Assembly: GCA_031254035.1 (NCBI GenBank)
Contig: JAIRVF010000043.1
Coordinates: forward strand, 1-34,657
Source of the DNA: Paenibacillus sp.
GTDB taxonomy: Bacteria; Bacillota; Bacilli; Paenibacillales; Paenibacillaceae
Length of the DNA stretch: 34,657 nt
Direction: 5' to 3'
Shown: positions 14,570-23,344 of the stretch, in pieces
Position numbering within the stretch: position 1 is the stretch's first letter
Layout: every line of letters starts with the position of its first letter
Notes under the pieces: generated by a model
Seen by the model: only the letters and a program-made list of their open reading frames with translations
Told to the model about the DNA's origin: nothing
Databases searched by the model: none
Translations under genes and position numbers: made by a program

Positions 14570-14587
14570 TATTGCGATATGCAAATC

Positions 14588-15661
14588 TTATGCATTCTCC
14601 AAAATTGTATTCAGCGTTGTCCGGTCGAGACCTTTGACGAGCTTGATCAAAAGCTCCTTGGCTGCATCATAATCATCCGTGTGAATGATGGAGGAAGAAG
14701 TATGGATGTAACGAGAACATATTCCGATTACGGTCGACGGTACGCCAATCCCGCTCAGATGAACCTGTCCCGCATCGGTTCCGCCTTGGGATACGAAATA
14801 CTGATATTTAATCTTATGGGTTTCGGCTGTGTCCTGAACATATTCAACAAGTCCGCGGTGCGTCAGCATCGACGGGTCAAAAATGCGGAGCAGCACGCCT
14901 TGGCCAATGTGGCCGAAGGAGCTCTTGTCACCGGTCATGTCATTTGCAGCGCTCGCATCCAGAGCGAAGAAGATATCAGGCTGGATCAGGTTGGCTGCAG
15001 TACGGGCACCACGTAGACCAAGTTCTTCTTGCACGGTGGCGCCGCTGTACAGGATGTTCGGCAGCTTTTCCTGATGAAGCGCCTCAAGTAGTTCCAGGGC
15101 AAGGCCGACCCCGTAACGGTTATCCCATGCTTTGGCCATAATTTTTTTGGAATTGGCGAGCGGAGTAAAGTCACAAATCGGCACGATTTGCTGACCTGGC
15201 CGGATACCGAAGGATTCCGCATCCTCACGGTTGTCCGCACCTACATCGAGGTACATCGTTTTGATATCAACAGGTTTGTTGCGTTGCGATTCATCCAGTA
15301 GATGCGTTGGAATGGAGCCGACCACGCCAATGACCGGACCTTGGGGCGTGATGATTTTCAAGCGCTGTGCCAGAACAGCCTGGCTCCACCATCCGCCAAG
15401 CGGCTGGAAGCGAATCATGCCGGTGTCGGAAATGCCAGTCACCATAAATCCGACCTCGTCAAAATGCCCTGCGACCATGACCTTAGGTCCTTGTTCATCG
15501 CCGCGGAGTACACCAAAAAGGCTGCCGAGACGGTCCTGAACGAACTCCTCCGTATATGGAGCCATCAATTCTTTTACGTAAGCGCGGAATTCCCTTTCAA
15601 ACCCGGAAGCTGCGGGGAACTCTGTAAGTTTTTGGAACATGTCCATTGTTTTTTGATCCAT
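14588..15661 (-). CDS. M42-family metallo-aminopeptidase (glutamyl/deblocking aminopeptidase, YsdC-like)
   Basis: Protein of 357 residues, normal for M42. Dinuclear metal site residues are visible in order: His in [12 protein letters not shown], Asp in [16 protein letters not shown], Glu-Glu in [18 protein letters not shown], Asp in [13 protein letters not shown] and His near the C terminus in [15 protein letters not shown]. These enzymes form large cytosolic dodecamers that trim peptides left by other proteases. The start at 15661 follows AAAGGAGA by 10 bases; an ATG 8 codons earlier has no such site. It stands alone, transcribed leftward. Confidence 0.92.
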   Translation of the reverse strand: MDQKTMDMFQKLTEFPAASGFEREFRAYVKELMAPYTEEFVQDRLGSLFGVLRGDEQGPKVMVAGHFDEVGFMVTGISDTGMIRFQPLGGWWSQAVLAQRLKIITPQGPVIGVVGSIPTHLLDESQRNKPVDIKTMYLDVGADNREDAESFGIRPGQQIVPICDFTPLANSKKIMAKAWDNRYGVGLALELLEALHQEKLPNILYSGATVQEELGLRGARTAANLIQPDIFFALDASAANDMTGDKSSFGHIGQGVLLRIFDPSMLTHRGLVEYVQDTAETHKIKYQYFVSQGGTDAGQVHLSGIGVPSTVIGICSRYIHTSSSIIHTDDYDAAKELLIKLVKGLDRTTLNTILENA

Positions 15662-15857
15662 GCTTGAACTGTCTCCTTTACCCAATTTCTTTCCTTTGTA
15701 TCTTGCAAAAAATTCTATTATGTAATTCCCATCCTATAGTATGAACGCCTAAAGACGGATTGTCCATGTTGCCTCTCTCGAAGCACATTCTTTTTTTTCT
15801 TGAATACGATAAAAATAGATGAACGCCCTGTTTAGGTGTAGAAGGGAGCATCACGTC

Positions 15858-15941
15858 ATGGAGTTCATTCAATTTAATAGAAAAATGATTATGGTTTGCG
15901 TACTGTTTATTTTGCTTTCCCTCATTTTATTGTTTTTTTGA
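15858..15941 (+). CDS. Possible 27-residue single-pass membrane peptide
   Basis: ORF starting MEFIQFNRKMIMVCV followed by an all-hydrophobic C-terminal half rich in Leu, Ile and Phe. GAAGGGAG lies 11 bases upstream. One membrane helix with a basic N-terminal side would place the N terminus inside. Small hydrophobic peptides are common in spore formers, but there is no family match I can name, and chance is a real alternative. Confidence 0.35.
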   Translation: MEFIQFNRKMIMVCVLFILLSLILLFF

Positions 15942-15983
15942 TCCGGATGAATGTCGGTGATCTGTTGTCCACGACCATCCCAT

Positions 15984-16021
15984 AAACAGCTGCCAAGAGC
16001 TGGAGCTTATGGCGGCTGTTT
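15984..16021 (+). repeat. Inverted repeat, possible weak terminator
   Basis: 11-bp arms AAACAGCTGCC and GGCGGCTGTTT with one G-T pair and a 16-base loop, 43 bases after the small ORF. No T-run beyond the three T of the arm. Confidence 0.5.
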
Positions 16022-16102
16022 GCTGTGAAGCCACTGCACCATACATAACAATTCATTGTATGACAAATAATGAAAAAGTAATGAAGAATAGGAGGTGCTG
16101 TA

Positions 16103-16606
16103 ATGCCTGCAGGTGCAAAAAATAAGGGGGGCATATTCAGTTTAGATACGCTAACCAACAAGGAATATAAAGATATCGCACAAAAGCATGAGCCACCGCG
16201 CACCTTATTCAAAAATTGTATTTGGGCTTTTTTGATCGGAGGCGGTATATGCCTGTTCGGACAAGTTATTCAGCAGGGCTTCGTATCCTTGTTTGATATG
16301 ACGGTGAAGCAAGCGGCAAGCCCGACGGTAGCCGTGCTCGTTATTATTTCCGTAATCCTGACAAGCACTGGCGTATATGACAATATTGCGCAAATCGCCG
16401 GCGCGGGAACAGCCGTCCCGGTAACTGGATTCGCAAATTCCATGTGTTCGGCCGCTTTGGAGCACAAAGCGGAAGGTTACGTACTTGGCGTAGGTGCCAA
16501 CATGTTTAAGCTGGCCGGGTCCGTCATCGTTTTCGGTACCGTTGCGGCGTTTTTCGTCGGGTTGGTGTACGCGATCTTCGGGATTGAGGGAGTGCATCAT
16601 CTATGA
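16103..16606 (+). CDS. spoVAC: Stage V sporulation protein AC
   Basis: Membrane protein of 167 residues. After a polar N terminus it has hydrophobic segments at about 37-60, 70-92, 93-115 and 140-162, with the SpoVA signature YDNIAQIAGAGTAVPVTGFA and NSMCSAALEHKAEG. SpoVAC is a mechanosensitive-type inner-spore-membrane channel component needed for uptake of Ca-dipicolinate into the forespore and its release at germination. AGGAGGTG precedes the ATG and the stop overlaps spoVAD as ATGA. In Bacillus the operon is sigma-G dependent; here spoVAA, spoVAB and spoVAF are absent, the shorter spoVAC-D-Eb form. Confidence 0.97.
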   Translation: MPAGAKNKGGIFSLDTLTNKEYKDIAQKHEPPRTLFKNCIWAFLIGGGICLFGQVIQQGFVSLFDMTVKQAASPTVAVLVIISVILTSTGVYDNIAQIAGAGTAVPVTGFANSMCSAALEHKAEGYVLGVGANMFKLAGSVIVFGTVAAFFVGLVYAIFGIEGVHHL

Positions 16607-17616
16607 GGCTGAAAGGCCAGACTTGGGAGTTCAAGGGAAAACCCGCCATCCTGTCATCTGCGACTGTGGTGGGACCCGATGAAGGCCAAGGGCCGCTTTC
16701 CGCCGATTTTGACTACATTTACGATAATATCGAAATCAACGAACAAACTTGGGAAAAGGCCGAACGTAAGCTTTTGGAGCAGGCATCACAGCTGGCTGTC
16801 GTTAAGGCAGAACTTACAAAAGATCAAATCCAGTTTTTTGTGGGCGGAGATCTGATGAATCAGATCATCAGCAGCGCCTTTGCGGCCAGAAAGCTTGGAG
16901 TTCCCTATCTGGGCGTTTTTGGCGCTTGTTCGACCTCAATGGAAAGCCTTGCGCTGGCCGCGCTCCTCGTGGACACCGGCGCAGCCGAACGGGTAATGGC
17001 TGGAACGGCAAGTCATAACTGCACGGCGGAGAAGCAATTTCGCTACCCAACGGAATACGGGGGACAGAAACCGCCGACAGCCCAATACACCGTAACGGGG
17101 GCCGGCTGCAGTATTATCGGCAAGGGAGGAAAAGGTCCGGTAATTGCCGGGGCCACAATTGGCCGAATCATGGATCTGGGCATCAAAGATCCGTTTAATA
17201 TGGGGGCTGCGATGGCCCCGGCAGCAGCGGATACCATTGCAGCACATTTCCGGGATACGGGACTCGCTCCTGGGGATTATGATCTGATCGTTACAGGAGA
17301 TCTGGCTTCCGTCGGACTGCCCATTGCCAAAGAGCTGCTGCAAAAGACGGGAATCAATATGGATGAAACGGAATTTACCGATTGCGGCTTACTTGTGTAT
17401 GACATCCGGAATCAAACCTATGTGAAAGCGGGCGGAAGCGGCTGCGGCTGCTCCGCTGTCGTCACTTACGGACATTTGCTGAAAAGGCTGGCTAACAAAG
17501 AACTTAAAAAGGTGCTTATTGTGGCAACAGGTGCGCTGCACTCCCCGATCTCCTACCAGCAAGGGGAAAGTATTCCTTGTATCGCGCATGCCGTGGCACT
17601 GGAAATGGAGGATTAG
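16603..17616 (+). CDS. spoVAD: Stage V sporulation protein AD
   Basis: Thiolase-fold protein of 337 residues that binds dipicolinic acid on the spore inner membrane. It opens with LKGQTWEFKGKPAILSSATV, then the GPDEGQGPL loop, the FGACSTSMESLALAALLVD segment at the position of the thiolase nucleophile, and the conserved AGTASHNCTAEKQFRYPTEY stretch with the QKPPTAQ continuation. The C-terminal part has GGSGCGCSAVV and ATGALHSPISYQQGESIPCI. Length and order match the family. It is translationally coupled with spoVAC. Confidence 0.98.
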   Translation: MRLKGQTWEFKGKPAILSSATVVGPDEGQGPLSADFDYIYDNIEINEQTWEKAERKLLEQASQLAVVKAELTKDQIQFFVGGDLMNQIISSAFAARKLGVPYLGVFGACSTSMESLALAALLVDTGAAERVMAGTASHNCTAEKQFRYPTEYGGQKPPTAQYTVTGAGCSIIGKGGKGPVIAGATIGRIMDLGIKDPFNMGAAMAPAAADTIAAHFRDTGLAPGDYDLIVTGDLASVGLPIAKELLQKTGINMDETEFTDCGLLVYDIRNQTYVKAGGSGCGCSAVVTYGHLLKRLANKELKKVLIVATGALHSPISYQQGESIPCIAHAVALEMED

Positions 17617-17618
17617 AC

Positions 17619-17969
17619 ATGCAATTTTTGTGGGCATTTATCATCGGTGGGTTAATTTGTGTCATCGGGCAAATCATGATGGATTTGTTCAAGCTGACCC
17701 CGGCGCATACAATGAGTTCGTTGGTAGTAGCCGGCGCGGTTGCGGACGGTTTTGGCCTGTACGACCCACTCGTGAAATTCGCCGGCGCAGGCGCGTCGGT
17801 ACCGATTACAAGCTTCGGGAGTTCTCTTGTGCACGGGGCCTTGATGGAGCTTCAGAGGGATGGGTGGATCGGTATCGTCACCGGCATATTCGAGGTCACT
17901 AGTGCGGGGATATCAGCGGCGATCATCTTCTCCTTTTTGGCTGCTCTGATCGTTCGTCCACGGGGATAA
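17619..17969 (+). CDS. spoVAE: Stage V sporulation protein AE (SpoVAEb)
   Basis: Small membrane protein of 116 residues with hydrophobic helices at about 1-22, 35-55 and 90-112. It has the signature VCIGQIMMDLFKLTPAHTMS-like opening and FAGAGASVPITSFGSSLVHG, parallel to the motif in SpoVAC. It is the third component of the dipicolinate channel. The ATG at 17619 lies two bases after the spoVAD stop with TGGAGG upstream; longer in-frame starts fall inside spoVAD. Confidence 0.96.
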   Translation: MQFLWAFIIGGLICVIGQIMMDLFKLTPAHTMSSLVVAGAVADGFGLYDPLVKFAGAGASVPITSFGSSLVHGALMELQRDGWIGIVTGIFEVTSAGISAAIIFSFLAALIVRPRG

Positions 17970-17998
17970 TCGAAAAAAATTCAATCATACACAGGATC

Positions 17999-18048
17999 AA
18001 AGGGGCTTCCCGAAAGTAATGGTGTAATTACTTTCGGGAAGCCCCTTT
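17999..18048. terminator. Perfect 22-bp hairpin after the spoVA genes
   Basis: Arms 17999-18020 and 18027-18048 are perfectly complementary over 22 bases (AAAGGGGCTTCCCG... / ...CGGGAAGCCCCTTT) with a six-base loop GGTGTA. The closing T3 lies inside the stem and no T-run follows. It most likely ends the operon, but the length and perfection are unusual for a simple terminator. Confidence 0.75.
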
Positions 18049-18096
18049 CGTATGATTAGACCATCCGGATCTTTTCGATTCCGATTGTGTTAGGTA

Positions 18097-18140
18097 TACG
18101 ACGAAATTAGGAGGCCTTTACGACGGAATTAGGAAGCCTT
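18097..18140. repeat. 22-bp tandem duplication
   Basis: Two adjacent 22-base units, TACGACGAAATTAGGAGGCC+TT and TACGACGGAATTAGGAAGCC+TT, differing at two positions. They lie in the gap between spoVAE and the MoxR gene. The AGGAGG inside is not followed by a usable start. Confidence 0.9.
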
Positions 18141-18271
18141 TACAATGTACTTTATATGAACAAATCATGTACAATGTAAGATATATGCTTCTTATCTCAA
18201 TATTTAGCAATATTCGTGATAAAAGGTTCCAATTATATGAAAATAGCATGAAATAAGGAGGCACAAGATTT

Positions 18272-19228
18272 ATGCCCGTAAGCAGCGAATCTCTGCAGAC
18301 CATTACAGCCGTAAAAACTAACCTTGAATCCTGCATCTTAGGCAAGGCTTTTGAAATCCAACTTTTGCTTACTGCTCTCCTGGCAGAGGGGCATATTCTG
18401 ATTGAAGACGTGCCTGGTACAGGCAAAACACAAATGATCAAAGCTTTGGCCAAGTCCATGAACGGCGATTACCGTCGGGTGCAGTGCAACCCTGACATTC
18501 TACCGAGCGACATTACTGGTGTATCCGTATTTCATCCGCGGGAAGAGCGGTTCCTTTTTCGGCCGGGTCCTGTCATGACGAATATTTTGCTGGCCGATGA
18601 AATCAACCGGGCAACCACAAAAACGCAATCGGCGCTTCTGGAGGTCATGGAGGAACGGAGCGTCACGGTGGATGGGGAGACGCATGAACTGCCCAAACCG
18701 TTTATGCTTTGCGCTACCCAGAACCCGATTGATTTCGAGGGAACCTATATGCTTCCCGAAGCCCAGCTTGATCGTTTTATGATGAAAATCTGTCTGGGTT
18801 ATCCTGACGCCGCAACCGAAAAAAACCTCCTACAGCAGCATAAGCTGGGGCAGCCCGTTGATCAGCTGCAGCCAGTCGCTCATATGGACCAGATTGCAAA
18901 AATGCAGAAGGAAATCCGGAATGTTTTTATTGATGATGCCGTTACCGATTATCTGCTGAAAATTGTCCGCAAGACCCGGCAGCATCCCGCCGTTCTGCTA
19001 GGAGCCAGCCCGCGCGCGTCACTGTCCCTGATGATGGCCAGCAAGGCCTACGCGTTTATACAGCAGCGGGATTATGTGCTGCCAGACGATGTTAAGATAC
19101 TTTCTCCCTATGTTCTTTCACATCGTATCATTCTCAGACCGGAGTCTCGTCTTGATAACGTCACCACGGAGTCCGTCGTTAAAAATATATTGCAGCAGGT
19201 CCATGTACCTGTGGCGCTGGAGCGTTGA
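18272..19228 (+). CDS. MoxR-family AAA+ ATPase (YeaC-like)
   Basis: Protein of 318 residues. Walker A is EDVPGTGKTQMIKALA (about 47-62), Walker B ILLADEINRA, then TQSALLEVMEER, sensor-1 CATQNPIDFEG and the arginine-finger/lid part GASPRASLSLM. MoxR ATPases act as chaperones that help metal or cofactor insertion or activation of partner proteins; the partners are usually the DUF58 and transglutaminase proteins encoded just downstream, as here. AAGGAGG precedes the ATG by 10 bases. It is first gene of a three-gene operon matching yeaC-yeaD-yebA of Bacillus. Confidence 0.93.
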   Translation: MPVSSESLQTITAVKTNLESCILGKAFEIQLLLTALLAEGHILIEDVPGTGKTQMIKALAKSMNGDYRRVQCNPDILPSDITGVSVFHPREERFLFRPGPVMTNILLADEINRATTKTQSALLEVMEERSVTVDGETHELPKPFMLCATQNPIDFEGTYMLPEAQLDRFMMKICLGYPDAATEKNLLQQHKLGQPVDQLQPVAHMDQIAKMQKEIRNVFIDDAVTDYLLKIVRKTRQHPAVLLGASPRASLSLMMASKAYAFIQQRDYVLPDDVKILSPYVLSHRIILRPESRLDNVTTESVVKNILQQVHVPVALER

Positions 19229-19232
19229 GATC

Positions 19233-20471
19233 ATGAAAGCGCTGCTGAAGACAATCGGATCGATTTTGCGGAATCCCCGCATCTGGATTGTGCTTGCAGT
19301 GTGGGCTGGAACCCTGCTGTTTGTATTGTTTCAGGGAGGCAAAACATCGCTGATGCTGCTCGCTATGATTAGCATTCTGGTCATTTATTTGATTGCCGTC
19401 GGGCTAGGCGGAATCCGACATGCCCACGGAGAGCGCAATCTCTCCGCGGATGTGCAGGAGGAAGCACTGCGCGCAGGGGATCAAGTGAAAGTGAGCCTGA
19501 AATTTGCCGTGCCGGGTTTTCTTCCGATGCCTTATGTCATCATCCGTGAAGTCATGAAACGCCATAACGGGGAAACTTGGTCTTTCGAGGAAAGCGTGAT
19601 TCCCGATTTACGCGGAAGCGGCGAGCTGATGTTCCGAACGCCGCCGCTTGAACGCGGTAGGTATTTCTTCACCGAAACGGAATGCGTGTCGGAAGATATC
19701 TTCGGATTTATCGAGCATAAAGGCACGTTCCATGTTCCCGGACAGTTCCGGGTTTTCCCGCGTATGGTATCGATTCCGGGCTGGAAGATCATCGATAAAA
19801 ATTCGCGGCTTGCCGGTCCCCAAAGAGCCGCAGCTTCACGCCGGGAAACGACACAGATTAACGGAGTAAGGGACTATGTCTACGGGGACCGGATTTCGCG
19901 GATTCACTGGAATGCCACCGCAAAGACAGGCTCCTGGAAGTCCAAGGAGTTCGAATATGATTCCATACCCAAAATCATGATTATCCTCGACGCTATTTCG
20001 GCGCATTATTCCTCGGACAAGCAATTTGAGCTAGCGGTTTCCACGGCAGCTTCGCTGATCAATTATGCTTCTCGGGAACGGTTGTGTATAGGGCTTGCAA
20101 CTGTTGGAGAACGATTCAAGATGTTTGCCCCGAGTGAAAATTACAATGATCGCCAACGGATCATGCATCATCTGGTGGATGTGGCGGCGGACGGCTTTGG
20201 CGATCTTCAGCCGAAGCTTGCGAAGAGCGGGCGCTTCATCCCTTCCGGCTGTCTGTTCGTCCTGATCAGTCCGCAGAGCGGTAGCAAAACGATGGAGCTG
20301 CTGCGGTGGGCCGATACGCGCGGATATACTCCCTCCCATATTCTGGTGAATTCATCCGGCAATGACGCGAAAGAAGGCTGGATTTCCATGCTGAAGGTAC
20401 GTGGGACTTTTAGCTGCTCCGTCGCGGATCTGCGTGATCTGCCTACAGCATTGGGAGGAGGAATGCCATGA
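19233..20471 (+). CDS. DUF58-domain membrane protein (YeaD-like)
   Basis: Protein of 412 residues with two membrane helices at about 18-60, a beta-rich region, and the DUF58 hallmark GVRDYVYGDRISRIHWNATA followed by KTGSWKSKEFEYDS (about 212-245). The C-terminal part has a von Willebrand-A-like fold (MIILDA, LINYASRERLCIGLATVG). The ATG at 19233 is used because it starts just before the membrane segment and 4 bases after the MoxR stop; ATG 19204 inside the MoxR gene is in frame but less likely. The stop overlaps the next gene. Likely works with the MoxR ATPase at the membrane; the exact role is unknown. Confidence 0.9.
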   Translation: MKALLKTIGSILRNPRIWIVLAVWAGTLLFVLFQGGKTSLMLLAMISILVIYLIAVGLGGIRHAHGERNLSADVQEEALRAGDQVKVSLKFAVPGFLPMPYVIIREVMKRHNGETWSFEESVIPDLRGSGELMFRTPPLERGRYFFTETECVSEDIFGFIEHKGTFHVPGQFRVFPRMVSIPGWKIIDKNSRLAGPQRAAASRRETTQINGVRDYVYGDRISRIHWNATAKTGSWKSKEFEYDSIPKIMIILDAISAHYSSDKQFELAVSTAASLINYASRERLCIGLATVGERFKMFAPSENYNDRQRIMHHLVDVAADGFGDLQPKLAKSGRFIPSGCLFVLISPQSGSKTMELLRWADTRGYTPSHILVNSSGNDAKEGWISMLKVRGTFSCSVADLRDLPTALGGGMP

Positions 20472-22684
20472 AGACTTGGCTTTCTTATGTAAGAAGCTCG
20501 CTTTTTTATTCCTTGTCCGTTTTTTGGATTTGGATTATAGGGATGCAGTGGATTTCCTTTATGGATTTTACCTGGTACGAGGAAACGAAATCGATTGTTC
20601 TGCTTGGTATAACCTTTGCTGCCGCGGTAGAAATGTTGTTGCCCTTTAAACGAGTCTACCGGCTCGTCCTGGAATGTGCAGCTGTTTTGTACATTATCCA
20701 TCGGGAATTGGTGAGATACTGGGTTTACATGCCCTCCGGAGCTATGGCAAACCGCATTCAACAATATATAGAAAATCTCTCACCGTACATCTGGATCGCT
20801 CTGGCTGCGTTGATCCTGATGCTGCTCAGCGCCGTATTGGTTAGCACAAAGCGCCGGATACTCGTTTTTTCTGGAATGAATGTGATTGCTTTTTGTATTC
20901 TGGATTCCTTTACGGTGGTCGATCTTTGGCGTGAAGTGGCATGGACGGTTTTTGCGGCATTGGGATGGCTCGTAAGTGAGCATCTCCGGCGTTTTCAATC
21001 ACGAGTCCCTACAGGCTGGAGGGGGCTTCGGAAGTACCCGCTCAAAATTTCTATTCATGCCGCCGTCTTGTTTGCCGTAATTTTCGTAGTCGGTGTCAAC
21101 ATGCCAACGGTATCGCCACTATTGACCGATCCATATACCGCTTGGGTGGAATCCTCGGGAGGTTCCTCTAAAACGAGGGATGTTAGCGGTGAACTGGCGG
21201 TTGTCAAAAAGAGCAGCACTTCAGGTTATAGCCGCAATGACAACCATCTTGGCGGAACGTTTGATTTTGACTATTCGCCAGTGATGACGGTGAAGTCCGA
21301 TAAACGCAGCTATTGGCGCGGTGAAACCAGACATGTATATTCCGGCAGCGGCTGGTCTGATCCCGGCGCGGGCAGCGGTTACAAGGAAGTGGATGCAGGT
21401 TCTGCCCTGCTAAGCAGAGATATCGCTGCGGCAGGAGAAACGGAAACGATGGAGCAAACCGTGACGATGCTGAATGATAATGTGTATCCCGTTTTGTTCG
21501 GTGCTTTCCACATAACCGAAATCAAGCAGATTGACAAGGCGGATTCGGGGAGAATTCTGTGGGAGGGCAGCCAATCCACTCTCCATTGGAATAGCGATTC
21601 CAAATACCCGAAGATGTATACGATCGTATCGGAGCTTCCTATTATTCCAGAGGACGAGATCCGGGGGGAAACCTTTAAGGATTTGTATGGCAATGAGAAG
21701 CTGGATGAAGATTATCTGCAAATTCCCAAGGATTTCCCCAAACGGACGCGTGATCTTGCGGAGCAGGTAACTTCAACTGCGCAAACGCCGTATGAAAAAA
21801 TAGGATTGCTGCAAAACTACCTAATAAATAACTTTAAATATACGAACCAGCCGGACCTGTCTAAAAAAAACAGCGGAGATTTCGTTGACGGCTTCTTATT
21901 TGAAGTGAAAGAAGGGTACTGCGATTATTTCTCTACCTCCATGGTTATGATGGCCCGCTCGCTGCATATTCCGGCCCGGTGGGTCAAGGGTTATGTACCG
22001 GGCCAGCAGCAAATGGACTCGGATACGATGCAAAAACTGGGCGGGGACTTGCCGGATTCTGGCATCTATACCGTTACCAATGCAGATGCGCATTCCTGGG
22101 CCGAAGTCTATTTTGGATCATACGGCTGGGTGCCTGTCGAGGCTACGCCTGGTTTTAACATGCCGCTGCTGACCCATAAGACAGACAGCAAACCGGTTAC
22201 GGCGCCGCAAGAGGAAAAAAAGCCGAAACCGGATGTTCAGAAGGAGGAAGTGGTGGGAACACCCGGGAAGAATACGGGCCTTTCTGGGACGGCTGTGGCC
22301 GGGATTTCAGTTCTTATCATTGCTTTGCTAGCGGCGTATAGTGCATGGCTGTTCCGGATCCCGCTGCGGTTTCACCTCGTCGGGGTTCGCAAGGGGCAAA
22401 AGCTGACCGCGGATCAGAAAGTGATCGTCATGACCGAGCGGTGGATAAACATCCTGAAACGCAAGCGCATTTTCCGGAATTCGCATGAAACTCTCCGGGA
22501 GTCAGTGAACAGATGGAATAAGGAAATGCCTGCTTTGTCCCCTCCACTTAAACAACTGCTGATGTTGTTTGAGAGGGCGAAATACAGTCCGGAATCCGTA
22601 TCGGAAGAAGAATGGAGAAGCGTAAATGCCTACAGCCGCGAACTTCGGACCGCCTTGAAAGAGATGGAAAATACTGCAGCATAA
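20468..22684 (+). CDS. Membrane transglutaminase-like protein (YebA-like, DUF3488/DUF4129)
   Basis: Protein of 738 residues. Five to six membrane helices lie in the first ~215 residues. An extracellular transglutaminase-core domain (about 430-570) follows with Cys in EGYCDYFSTSMVMMAR, His in DAHSWAEVYF and an acidic third position in VPVEATPGF. A further membrane helix (TAVAGISVLIIALLAAYSAW) and a DUF4129-like cytoplasmic tail end the protein. Such proteins may cleave or cross-link peptides at the cell surface. The gene overlaps the DUF58 gene by ATGA and ends the operon before a hairpin. Confidence 0.9.
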   Translation: MKTWLSYVRSSLFYSLSVFWIWIIGMQWISFMDFTWYEETKSIVLLGITFAAAVEMLLPFKRVYRLVLECAAVLYIIHRELVRYWVYMPSGAMANRIQQYIENLSPYIWIALAALILMLLSAVLVSTKRRILVFSGMNVIAFCILDSFTVVDLWREVAWTVFAALGWLVSEHLRRFQSRVPTGWRGLRKYPLKISIHAAVLFAVIFVVGVNMPTVSPLLTDPYTAWVESSGGSSKTRDVSGELAVVKKSSTSGYSRNDNHLGGTFDFDYSPVMTVKSDKRSYWRGETRHVYSGSGWSDPGAGSGYKEVDAGSALLSRDIAAAGETETMEQTVTMLNDNVYPVLFGAFHITEIKQIDKADSGRILWEGSQSTLHWNSDSKYPKMYTIVSELPIIPEDEIRGETFKDLYGNEKLDEDYLQIPKDFPKRTRDLAEQVTSTAQTPYEKIGLLQNYLINNFKYTNQPDLSKKNSGDFVDGFLFEVKEGYCDYFSTSMVMMARSLHIPARWVKGYVPGQQQMDSDTMQKLGGDLPDSGIYTVTNADAHSWAEVYFGSYGWVPVEATPGFNMPLLTHKTDSKPVTAPQEEKKPKPDVQKEEVVGTPGKNTGLSGTAVAGISVLIIALLAAYSAWLFRIPLRFHLVGVRKGQKLTADQKVIVMTERWINILKRKRIFRNSHETLRESVNRWNKEMPALSPPLKQLLMLFERAKYSPESVSEEEWRSVNAYSRELRTALKEMENTAA

Positions 22685-22694
22685 TCAGGGCCTT

Positions 22695-22730
22695 GCGCCC
22701 GGCGCCCCTCGCGGGCGTTTTCTTTTTTTA
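22695..22730 (+). terminator. Terminator of the MoxR operon
   Basis: GC-rich stem CGCCCG (22696-22701) / CGGGCG (22712-22717), loop of 10 bases, then TTTTCTTTTTTT, 11 bases after the transglutaminase stop. Confidence 0.85.
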
Positions 22731-22761
22731 GAAATCGAAAGAATGAATGTAGTTCATCTTT

Positions 22762-22790
22762 TTTACTAACCACGTAGATTATGGTATAGT
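22762..22790 (+). promoter_or_regulatory. Promoter of the yqeG housekeeping cluster
   Basis: TTTACT (22762-22767), a 17-base spacer and an extended -10 TGGTATAGT (22782-22790). It lies 30 bases before the yqeG start and right after the preceding terminator, and is the only evident promoter for the run of genes up to the methyltransferase. Confidence 0.65.
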
Positions 22791-22819
22791 TTGTCCTATG
22801 AAACTGAGGTGACAACAAT

Positions 22820-23344
22820 TTGTTCGATAAGTTAATCCCTAAATTAAGGGTGAATACGGTATTTGATATCGATTTGGAAGGCTTGTACGCCAAGGGTTAT
22901 CGGGGTATCATTACAGACCTGGACAACACGCTGGTCGGGGCAAAGGAGCCGCTAGCCACTCCGGAATTGATCACCTGGTTTGAGCGCGTGAAACAAATCG
23001 GGTTTAAGCTGATCATTGTATCGAATAACCACATGGAGCGTGTTGCGGCTTTTGCCACACCGCTGAATATTGAGTTTGTACATCAGGCGCGCAAGCCCAC
23101 GAATGCGCCTTTCCGCAAAGCCTTGAGTATAATGGGGCTCAGCGGCCAAGAAACGATCGTGGTTGGCGATCAAATGATGACCGATGTATACGGCGGCAAC
23201 CGTATGGGTCTTTTTACAGTGCTTGTGCTTCCGATTTCAATTGCGGACGAGGGCTGGGGGACGAAGATCAACCGCCGCCTGGAGAAGATCGCATTGAAGC
23301 GCTTGCGCAAAAAAGGACAATGGCTTGAGGAGGATAAACATTAA
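22820..23344 (+). CDS. yqeG: YqeG-family HAD-IIIA phosphatase
   Basis: Protein of 174 residues. HAD motif I is ITDLDNTLVG, motif II the Ser in LIIVSNN and motif III/IV IVVGDQMMTDVYGGNRMG. The family resembles phosphatidylglycerol-phosphate phosphatases, but in Firmicutes the gene always precedes yqeH. The start is TTG at 22820, with AGGTGA seven bases upstream; no ATG gives the conserved N terminus MFDKLIPKL. The stop overlaps the yqeH start (TAATG). Confidence 0.93.
   Translation: MFDKLIPKLRVNTVFDIDLEGLYAKGYRGIITDLDNTLVGAKEPLATPELITWFERVKQIGFKLIIVSNNHMERVAAFATPLNIEFVHQARKPTNAPFRKALSIMGLSGQETIVVGDQMMTDVYGGNRMGLFTVLVLPISIADEGWGTKINRRLEKIALKRLRKKGQWLEEDKH

Larger units (their letters stand above)
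15662..16102. other. Intergenic region before spoVAC
   Basis: Holds a small possible membrane-peptide ORF (15858-15941) and an inverted repeat (15984-16021). No further gene is seen. A CATACATA motif at 16040-16047 recalls a sporulation -10 box, but no fitting -35 was found, so the spoVA promoter (sigma-G in Bacillus) is not assigned. Confidence 0.5.

Noticed and set aside
15678..15872. A 64-codon minus-strand ORF upstream of the M42 peptidase gene
   Set aside because: It lacks a ribosome site and recognisable features, and covers the probable promoter of the peptidase gene.
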